From Neoarius graeffei (Eukaryota; Chordata; Actinopteri; Siluriformes; Ariidae), in contig NC_083577.1 in NCBI RefSeq assembly GCF_027579695.1, positions 91,712,016-91,776,015 on the forward strand: a DNA stretch of 64,000 nt, written 5' to 3'. Both the position numbers and the translations under genes were made by a program. This document shows, one piece after another, positions 56,605 through 64,000 of this stretch (position 1 is the stretch's first letter; each line of letters begins with the position of its first letter). The notes under the pieces are model-generated. The model was not told the DNA's origin and did not search any database. It saw only the letters and a program-made list of their open reading frames with translations.

Positions 56605-57636
56605 GTCAACATTTCGTCCAATGCCTTTTTTTTCCAGTAGTTAAGACATTTCATCCAAAGCCTTTCTCATATGCACTATCAATTATTTTATATTTCAGGT
56701 ATTTGTTTGTTTGAAAAAAGGAGGAATTCTCAATGGAATTTGACCAAAGCAAAACACATTTTTGTAAAGCAAATGAGTGCCATAGTACGTGCGCTTCAAC
56801 ACTAAACAGCATACTAAGGGGGGTAACCATGTCGGCCCGTGCCACTTGCTGACCCTGGGATGAGTTCACTCCCTTGTCACTGCAGGCCACTCGCTTGTAT
56901 GTCTATGTTTCCAGCTGGATCATATTACATTTTTTGGCATGGAGCAGGGGATTCGTTCGCGAATACCGGGCCGAGGCACGGTCCTACCAACCTGAGACTG
57001 TGCTCTTTCGAAGGGGGAGGCTTAGAGGGAGATGCCTGTAAAATTTGGCTTTGCTGCGAGCGCCGTTGGCCAAGTTATTAATTTTTAAAGCCGGCTGGAT
57101 CATATTAAATCTTTAGGCGTGGAGCAGTGCTCTCGCGGGGGCTTTCATTTGTGAACACTCATCTCATCTCATTATCTGTAGCTGCTTTATCCTGTTCTAC
57201 AGGGTCGCAGGCAAGCTGGAGCCTCTCCCAGCTGACTACGGGCGAAAGGCGGGGTTCACCCTGGACAAGTCGCCAGGTCATCACAGGGCTGACACATAGA
57301 CACAGACAACCATTCACACTCACATTCACACCTACGCTCAATTTAGAGTCACCAGTTAACCTAACCTGCATGTCTTTGGACTGTGGGGGAAACCGGAGCA
57401 CCCGGAGGAAACCCACGCGGACACAGGGAGAACATGCAAACTCCGCACAGAAAGGCCCTCGCCGGCCACAGGGCTCGAACCCGGACCTTCTTGCTGTGAG
57501 GCGACAGCGCTAACCACTACACCACCGTACCGCCATTTGTGGACACTGGAATACCTAAAATATGAAAGATAGTGCATATGAAAAAGGCTTTGGATGAAAT
57601 GCCTTAAATATTGAACAAAATGGCCATTGGATGAAG
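56605..57636. mobile_element. MITE with CATTTCATCCAAAGCC arms, holding a SINE
   Basis: Arms of about 100 bp, 56605-56705 and 57545-57636: ACATTTCATCCAAAGCCTTT with TATGCACTATC, and the complement. Own interior 56840-57130 resembles the sequence at 63790-64000 (GGCACGGTCCTA, ATGCCTG, TTTGCTGCGAGC, TTTTTAAAG). Confidence 0.75.
57160..57534 (-). mobile_element. tRNA-derived SINE, copy 3
   Basis: Same family as 15905-16276; duplications ATTTGTGAACACT (57147-57159) and ATTTGTGGACACT (57535-57547). Confidence 0.92.
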
Positions 57637-57929
57637 TGTCCTGATCCCCTCGTCTCCTCTCCATACTAAGCTTCAGAGTTTCCTCGCCCTCTTTACGAAT
57701 CATGGACGGAATTTGAAAAAATCAGAACATGCCACGGTCACGAGTACTGCTGTGACCACAACCATATACAGCACAAAGATATGGCATAGTTAAAAGAACA
57801 CTTAAAGCAGTGGAAAAAGAAAGAGAGTTGTGCACATGTGACTATGTTTTGTATGGAATGTTACTTGACCCCGCATTTGTATCTCCACTAACGTGGCTGA
57901 CATCTGGATTTCTATTTTGCTTTGACATC

Positions 57930-58990
57930 ACTTGCAAGTCAAGGATTCTGGGGAGGGATGTAAGCAAGCTCTTTAAGAAGCTGAACCCTTGCAAAACAGC
58001 AGGCCCTGACTCTGTCTCACTATTTACTCTGAAGCACTGTACTGATCAGCTGTCTTCAGTGTTCACAGACATCTTCAACACCTCACTGGAGACATGCCAT
58101 GTGCCAACCTGCTTCAAGGCCTCCACCATTATCCCTGTCCCCAAAAAGCCAAGGATCACAGGATTAAATGACTACAGACCCATTGCCCTGACTTCTGTGG
58201 TTATGAAAGCCTTTGAGCGCCTTGTGCTTTACCACCTTAAAGCTATCACTAACCCGCTCCTGGACCCCATGCAGTTCACCTACAGACCCAACAGATCTGT
58301 AGAAGATACTGTCAACATGGCTCTTCATTTCATTCCCCAGCACCTGGACTCCCCAGCAACCTATGCTAGGATTTTGTTTGTGGATTTCAGTTCTGCCTTC
58401 AACACCATCATCCTGACTCTTCTGCAGGATGAGCTCTCCCAGTTGAGTATGCCTGACTCCACCTGAAGGTGGATCACAGACTTCCTGTCTGACAGGAAGC
58501 AGCATGTGAAGCTGGGGAAACATGTCTCTGACTCCCAAATCATCAGCACCGGATCCCCCCCCCCCCAAGGCCGTGTCCTTTCTCCTCTACTCTTCTCCCT
58601 GTACACCAACAGCTGCACCTCCAGTCATCAGTCTGTCAAGCTCCTAAAGTTTGCAGATGACACCACCCTCACTGGACTCATCTCTGATGAGGGTGAGTCT
58701 GCCTACAGGTGGAAGATTGACCTGTCCTGGTGCAGGCAGAACAACTTAGAGCTTAATGCTCTAAAGACAGTGGAGATGATTGTAGATTTCAGGAGGAGCT
58801 CTGCCACACCCTCCCCATCACCCTGTTTGACTCCCCAGTAACCTCTGTGGAGTATTGCCACTTCCTGGGTGCCATAACCACCCAGGACCTTAAGTGGGAG
58901 ACGAATACCTGCTCTCTCACCGAGAAAGCACAGCAGAGGATGTTCTTCCTGCAGCAGTGGAAGAAGTTCAATCTGCCAAACACCAGCCCA
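57930..58990 (+). pseudogene. Rex1-like reverse transcriptase
   Basis: 57930-58464: DVSKLFKKLNPCKTAGPDSV, ASTIIPVPKKPRITGLNDYR, PIALTSVVMKAFERLVLYHL, YARILFVDFSSAFNTIILTL, then a TGA where other copies have Cys (DST*RWITDFLSDRK). 58506-58841: ISTGSPPPQGRVLSPLLFSL with a C-run slip, LLKFADDTTLTGLISDEGES with the catalytic FADD. 58847-58980: FLGAITTQDLKWETNTCSLT, QQRMFFLQQWKKFNLPNTSP. About three or four defects and a lost C terminus. Confidence 0.85.
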
Positions 58991-59607
58991 CCCATGATCA
59001 ATCTTACTGAGGGAACTCTCACACTTTTATTACACACATCAATAAAACAGTTCATAAAACATTAAACAAAAACAAACAAACAAACAAACACCACATCCAT
59101 TGTTCAACTGCAGATTTGATTTTAACCAAACCTGAAATATCAGCAGCACAGTAAAATAATAATAAAATTTTATTTATGTAGTATAAATGTCAGAAACACA
59201 GTTAACATTTACAATAGTATTCTACGTAATTGAAACAATCCTAGAAAATATCATTACAATTGCATAAAATGAACTAAAGGCATTGATTCTATAGATACAG
59301 GCCTACATAACGCTTTGCTCTGATAGCTGCCAGTTTCATCTGCATTATCTAAAAATCAAACAACAACAACTACTACTGCTACAATAATAATAATATAATA
59401 ATAATATAATAATAATATGACTGCCTGCTCCACTGTGTGCAAATGTATTACAGATAAATTGTGTTTGTAAACAGGCATGAAATCATTAATGAGATGAACA
59501 AGTGTTTTTAATGAAACTGTGAGTAAATTAAACATAAATACATGGTTGTTGGGGATTTTTTTTGTTTTGTTTTTTAAGAGTTCTTGTATGTAGTAGATTA
59601 ACAGTAT
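58991..59607. other. AT-rich stretch
   Basis: Contains an (AAAC)n at 59070 and a (TAA)n at 59380-59415. No gene or named element. Confidence 0.5.
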
Positions 59608-60650
59608 TTTCACACTTGGTCCCTCTCAGCCCTCAAAACAAACTCTGGATAGGTTATTTAGCAATTAGTCAGCATTTTCTGCATATAAAGGAATGCTCCA
59701 AACGAACTCAGACCCCTCTGAAGTGACCCGAACTGAGCAAACTGACTCACTGCAGTTTGCTTAAAGTCCACGTTGCAGTTTGTGTAAAAGGTACCATCTC
59801 ACCCTATCCAGAATCCAATTCATTGTTTTTGTTTTGAAAGCACGCGACCATTCCCTGTTAGCTCTCTGTGCAGCAAAACCTCTGCAAATTCACTGTTCGT
59901 GACCCCTTCAAAACCCATCTTGAATTTTTCTCTTCATCTATGTGTCATGTGAAACACAATATGCATTATCTTTTCTTTCCTTCACAGCCACCTGCAAGAC
60001 GCTGAGGCCTGTTTGGGTCCATTACAAAGGAAAAAAACATACAAAAACGGAACGGTCGAAAGAATTTAAAATGTAAATACTTTGACAAAATATCTTCAAT
60101 TTCATGTTACAATTTATGATCTGTGGATGTTATGATCTTTTGGATGTTTCCAAATTGTTGCGGATTGTTTTTGGAACATTGCTAGCATCGAAAATGGCAA
60201 CATACCACTTAGGCCAGAGGATTCTGGGAAGGGTGAGCCAGCCTCTTTAACCTGTGCATTGTGAACGCAAAGTGCTCCAGGTTTGCTTTGCTTTTTGCCA
60301 TTGTATTTTAGCCCTCGAGGCTTGCCGTAGGCAGATCAGACACTATTGCACTTGGATGCTCAAAAAAATGAAGGTAAAGGCCTAAGAGCTCCAGAGGAAC
60401 TATAGTGTGAACAGAAAAAAATTCACTGTACTGTGACACTGTCTCAAGTACATATGACAATAAAGTTGAATTGAAAGAGGACTGAAGCCCCATCAGAGCT
60501 TACATGGACCAGAAAGGGAACAGAGTCCGTGTTTTTTTTTTTAATGAATTCACAATGCGACCACAAAAAGAACTGAGTCCCTTTTCTGTTGGTCCACATG
60601 AAGAGGACTGAGCTTGGCTCATTTAAAAAGGACTGTATGTGAAAACACCC
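59608..60650. mobile_element. Probable non-autonomous element with TTTTCACA ends
   Basis: Left TTTTCACACTTGGTCC, right complement GGACTGTATGTGAAAA. Near its right end GACAATAAAGTTGAATTGAA (60450) looks like a LINE 3' tail inserted in it. Confidence 0.45.
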
Positions 60651-61380
60651 GAAGTTTTAATGCTGTATCCTGTGTGTCCAATAGAGGGCGCTGCAGGTAC
60701 CGCAGGAAAAATCTCATAATAAACAAATAAAATCTTTTTTAAGGTTTTAGTAGCTTGTTTGAACATGTTTGTAGCTTGTTTTAATATTTGTTTTATGAAC
60801 ATTATTTCTGATAATTAAATGTTGATGACAGTTTAACATCAGCTGCATCAATGTTCCAGTACAGATGATTATTTATTTTTCCTAAAGTTTTTAAAATATT
60901 TTACTTCCTATTTTTTAAACTTTAACTTATCAAACTTTACCTAACTTTATTTTCGCAAATGCTTTTATACTGAGCTTTTATTCAATGTTATTTTACCAAA
61001 CTTTATTTTACATATTTTATGGAACTTTTCACAGAACTTAATTTTAGGGAACTTTATTATACTGAATTATATTACATAGACACGAGTGTTTTAGTGGGAA
61101 ATACACCACTGGTATTTTTCATACAAGTTCCATTCAGGACATGGAGAACCAAAACCATGACATAAATCTCTATCTGTCACTCGTGAGGAAACTGATGAAT
61201 TGTTTTCATAAATTTGGGTATTTTTTGTTTGTGAATGTGTCGATATAATAAAAAGAAAATCACTTGGTTTGAAGATATGACGTTTGTTTTCTCGTGTTGA
61301 AAAACTTGCATTTTTTATATGAAATACATGGCAGATCTGAGTGACATATTTAAATAATATTGTCTGGCATTGAGTGGTCT
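60651..61380. other. AT-rich stretch without recognised features
   Basis: Several TTTTATTTTAC phrases; GAAGATATGACGTTTG at 61272 recurs in related form at 62420. No frame above 60 codons that looks coding. Confidence 0.4.
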
Positions 61381-61753
61381 CATCTCATCTCATTATCTGT
61401 AGCCGCTTTATCCTTTACAGGGTCGCAGGCAAGCTGGAGCCTATCCCAGCTGACTACGGGCGAAAGGCGGGGTACACCCTGGACAAGTCGCCAGGTCATC
61501 ACAGGGCTGACACATAGACACAGACAACCATTCACACTCACATTCACACCTACGCTCAATTTAGAGTCACCAGTTAACCTAACCTGCATGTCTTTGGACT
61601 GTGGGGGAAACCGGAGCACCCGGAGGAAACCCACGCGGACACGGGGAGAACATGCAAACTCCACACAGAAAGGCCCTCGCCGGCCACGGGGCTCGAACCC
61701 GGACCTTCTTGCTGTGAGGCGACAGCGCTAACCACTACACCACCGTGCCGCCA
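61381..61753 (-). mobile_element. tRNA-derived SINE, copy 4
   Basis: Same family as 15905-16276, with exact 13-bp duplications CATTGAGTGGTCT (61368-61380 and 61754-61766), so a young insertion. Confidence 0.94.
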
Positions 61754-61766
61754 CATTGAGTGGTCT

Positions 61767-61849
61767 ATCAGATATATTCCATTCAGCTAGCACGATACTG
61801 AATGAGTTCGAAGATGGAATATATCTGATAAACTACAAAAAAAGCCAAC

Positions 61850-61886
<37 letters not shown>

Positions 61887-62510
61887 CATACACATCCCTT
61901 TCGGGCGTTCAATGCGTCTTTCTCTTTCAAAATTCTCTCAAAATCTTCCGTATTTAATGAAGCAAACCTGACAGCCATGTTTGTTTACAAATTGTCACAG
62001 TCGCTCGCTAGCATGGAAGTTTTATGTCTCTGACATGTGACATCATGTTGTCTTGACAACCATGCAATATCGTAAACCATATTCAATGCTCATTCTCCAC
62101 TGGGTAGAGTGACGTAATACACGTAGGATAAGCGATATGCTAACAATATTGCATGCTATCAAACCAAATGAATGAAACCTGCTAGAAGGGAACAGAACAC
62201 ACATTTTTATTCCATTGAAAAAGTGTCCTGGATGGATAATAATTCCCGATATTTCCCTCAGACGACATTACTCCCAGTGTTTTCCTGCTGACTAGACATG
62301 CATTGTCAAAATGGCGAACCAGTTTAAAATTAAAATTCTTTTGATTAACTTGTGTTTTTGTTTTCTTTGGGGTTTTTTTGTGGATGTGTCCATATAATAT
62401 AAAGAACATTACACAGTGGTGTGAAGATATGAAGTTTATCTCATTCGCTTCACTCAGTAGATTCACCACTCGAAGATAAACTTCATATCTTCATGCCACT
62501 ATGTAAGCTC
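61767..62510. repeat. Repeat block with (TTA)n and a terminal hairpin
   Basis: (TTA)n at 61847-61885. An inverted pair ATGGAATATATCTGATA lies around 61770-61835. At 62412-62500 GTGAAGATATGAAGTTTATC faces GATAAACTTCATATCTTCAT, a hairpin of about 30-bp arms. The style is that of a fish DNA transposon; the family is unknown. Confidence 0.45.
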
Positions 62511-62828
62511 CTCTATATATCTTATGCTGAAATTTATTTTACTAAACTGATCTATATTAAAAAAAAAAAAAAATTCTCTCTTTCTTCTGGCTTCCAGCAG
62601 CCAGTCAGAGGTATCCTGAGAGCAGAAAGTAATTGTGATTCGTTAAACACAGCTACCAATAAAAAACACAGAGGAGGCGGGGTTTACTGCACCTTAAGTT
62701 ACTAGAAGTCCTGTAAGTCATGCTCGAGGTTCCGAGTATATGAGTAAATGACTCAGGTCATAATGTAATGCTGTATATATCCTGTAATGTGAATGAGGTG
62801 TTTATCCTGATATTGTAGATTTTAGGAC

Positions 62829-62991
62829 TCAGCGCTGGAAGTAGGTTTTCAGCTTGAGCACTTTGGAGTATGCAGCTCTGGCGCTGGAGGAAATGAGGTA
62901 AGATCCATCAGAGGAAGTGAAGAATTCCCAGTCTCTGCATCCATGCGTGTTTAGTCTGTGCACAGGCACAAATCCCTCATAACCCTGCCAC
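62829..62991 (-). CDS. tspear: Thrombospondin-type laminin G and EAR repeats protein, last exon
   Basis: After the acceptor CCCCTCAG the exon reads (R)WQGYEGFVPVHRLNTHGCRD, WEFFTSSDGSYLISSSARAA, YSKVLKLKTYFQR and TGA at 62829-62831. This is the final EAR/EPTP repeat and C terminus of TSPEAR, whose human end has IYRWQGYEGF, GCRDWEAF and a VLRLRT tail. TSPEAR is a secreted protein with an N-terminal laminin-G-like domain and seven EAR repeats that form a beta-propeller; in humans it is linked to hearing and tooth/hair defects. 163 nt, phase 1 entry. The rest of the gene lies beyond the right edge; 63000-64000 shows no further exon. Confidence 0.85.
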
Positions 62992-63538
62992 CTGAGGGGA
63001 CACACACACACACATGTTGGTGGTTTCTCAATATTACTCAATATTAAAAAAGGATCCTTTAAAGGCTGCATTTCAAGGATGCCATGTCATTGAATCCCAC
63101 CCAGTATGATGTCTAAGATCCTTCAAATTCTACCAAGGACTGAATCCTTCATTCAGAGAATTTTCAAGAATGCTTGAGTGTATCTGCAGTGTTCTTAAAG
63201 GCCAAGAGAAATGTACCCCTTTCCCCCTTGGATAATAATAGTACAAGTCCCAACAATGAAAACTTATCATTGAAACCCATGTCAAAAATGTTGGGAACAT
63301 TCAGAATTTGTCGAATTTAAATTTCCCACCAAGGGAATCCCGGTACCAATGTCACCATTATTAGCTGGCTTTCATGTGATGTCACGAGTGTGAATGGTTT
63401 TACCGGCGGTTTTTCCACTTATGTCCACACAGTGTAGCTTCTGTCCAACTCTCTGCTAGATTACATTCATTTTGATGGAAACTTGCGACAGAACACGAAG
63501 TAGAAAGACAAATTATTAATCTACAATCTACAACTGTT
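62992..63538 (-). other. tspear: tspear last intron, left part
   Basis: A (CA)n at 63001-63016, then unassigned sequence. From about 63375 (GATGTCACGAGTGTG) the 5' region of the THAP-coding element begins. Confidence 0.5.
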
Positions 63539-63659
63539 ATGGTGCAGAAGGGGGAGAGAAAAAAAGGGAAAGCACCCAGAAAGCGATGTATCGCTGCCAG
63601 GTGCAGCAAAAGAAATGCCGTGGAGGGAATGGCCCTGTTCTTTTTCCTGAAAGATAAAG
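63539..63659 (+). pseudogene. THAP-domain first exon of a DNA transposon
   Basis: Plus strand: MVQKGERKKGKAPRKRCIAA, RCSKRNAVEGMALFFFLKDK, with the donor AAG|GTAGTC. The C-x-A-x-x-C start, then G-M-A-L-F-F-F-L-K-D, is the first half of a C2CH THAP DNA-binding domain (usual form GVSLFxFPKD). THAP exons open several fish transposon proteins (P-like, ISL2EU, Kolobok). The element lies in the tspear intron on the opposite strand; later exons are beyond the window or absent. Confidence 0.65.
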
Positions 63660-63779
63660 GTAGTCGCTAATTAGTCAAGACTTTGCTACAATCAACTGCA
63701 AAGCATTTTGTTTCCAACATACTGTAATACCACTAACTTGAGGAATGCACCTTCAACTTCTGGTCATCCGAACCCCTTA

Positions 63780-64000
63780 AGGCGTGAAGGTGAGCTCGCG
63801 CCGGGGCGAATAATGTCCCAAGGCACGGTCCTAGCAGGCCGTGCCCATGCTGGTTTGCGAGGGCATGGGGAGAGGGACATGCCTGCAAAATTTTGTTTTG
63901 CTTTGCTGCGAGCTTCCCTGGCTGAGTTATGAATTTTTAAAGTCCACCCGGAGCCGTGGCTTACATTAAAGTGCACAGCGAAGAGTGGAGCTCACGCCGG
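63780..64000. repeat. Diverged repeat shared with 56930-57120
   Basis: Common phrases in the same order: AGGCACGGTCCTA, GGGAGA/GGGAGGC, ATGCCTG, AAAATTT, TTTGCTGCGAGC, GAATTTTTAAAG. Runs off the right edge. Confidence 0.65.

Larger units (their letters stand above)
50900..58990 (+). mobile_element. Rex1-like LINE, split by three insertions
   Basis: Plus strand, in four blocks: 50900-51416 (endonuclease start), 53297-54080 (endonuclease end), about 56362-56604 (linker) and about 57930-58990 (reverse transcriptase). The gaps are a Tol2-like hAT, a MITE stack and another MITE. The 3' end is lost near 58990. Strong similarity in sequence style to fish Rex1 proteins. Confidence 0.75.

Noticed and set aside
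63400-63609. Minus-strand 69-codon frame near the right edge
   Set aside because: It overlaps the plus-strand THAP exon, which has a recognisable motif and donor.

Overview
The window is vertebrate, almost certainly teleost, genomic DNA. Its three host loci are broken into GT-AG exons and nearly everything else is transposon sequence of fish type: Tc1, Tol2-like and ZMYM1-like hAT, L2, Rex1-like and Tx1-like LINEs, a restriction-like-endonuclease LINE, tRNA-derived SINEs, many MITEs and a Gmr1-type Gypsy. The repeat repertoire reminds me of ostariophysans, perhaps a catfish, but that is an impression and not shown.

Host genes. (1) tmem41a, plus strand, five coding exons at 8259-8410, 20631-20781, 20886-21047, 21806-21944 and 22308-22513. 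It encodes a 269-residue VTT/DedA-type membrane protein, and intron 1 is about 12.2 kb of nested transposons. (2) A tra2b-like splicing-factor gene, minus strand, exons between 31127 and 28785 carrying the RRM and the C-terminal RS/GY region. An in-frame TGA lies in the first RS region and a Met follows ten codons later, so only a Tra2-beta3-like form lacking RS1 can be read. (3) The last exon of tspear (EAR-repeat protein), minus strand, 62829-62991. TMEM41A and TRA2B are also near each other in human (3q27).

Layout. 1-6100: a decayed Tx1-like LINE (minus) split by a YqaJ/ISL2EU-like element (798-2021) and by a hAT (2603-5596) that itself holds a Tc1 (3785-5347). 6190-7880: a minisatellite, then a CA/CT microsatellite. 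8259-22740: tmem41a. Its intron 1 holds a hAT (8781-16885) containing an element with CAGGGATGAG ends (9704-15548), which contains a fold-back element (10271-15010), which contains a smaller fold-back (10764-11371) and an inverted REL-endonuclease LINE (about 11398-13700). After these come a self-nested MITE pair (17101-18174) and a TTAA-flanked element with an unrecognised membrane-protein ORF (18465-20573). 22870-28000: a MITE split by a SINE and a near full-length LINE (23586-27633). 28600-31127: tra2b. 31190-39600: a hAT MITE, Tc1 pieces, a near full-length L2 LINE (about 32975-37560) and a second YqaJ-type exon. 39678-45330: a MITE holding a young, apparently whole Gmr1-type Gypsy (40120-45067). 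45565-49881: two Tc1 elements, one nearly intact. 50341-59000: Rex1-like LINE sequence interrupted by a Tol2-like hAT and two MITE stacks. 59600-64000: MITEs, a SINE, the tspear exon and a THAP-domain exon of another transposon.

The host genes show no joint pathway. TMEM41A is an ER/Golgi membrane protein, Tra2 an exonic-splicing-enhancer reader and TSPEAR an extracellular protein of ear, tooth and hair biology. All functional statements are by family recognition from the sequence alone; no searches were run.
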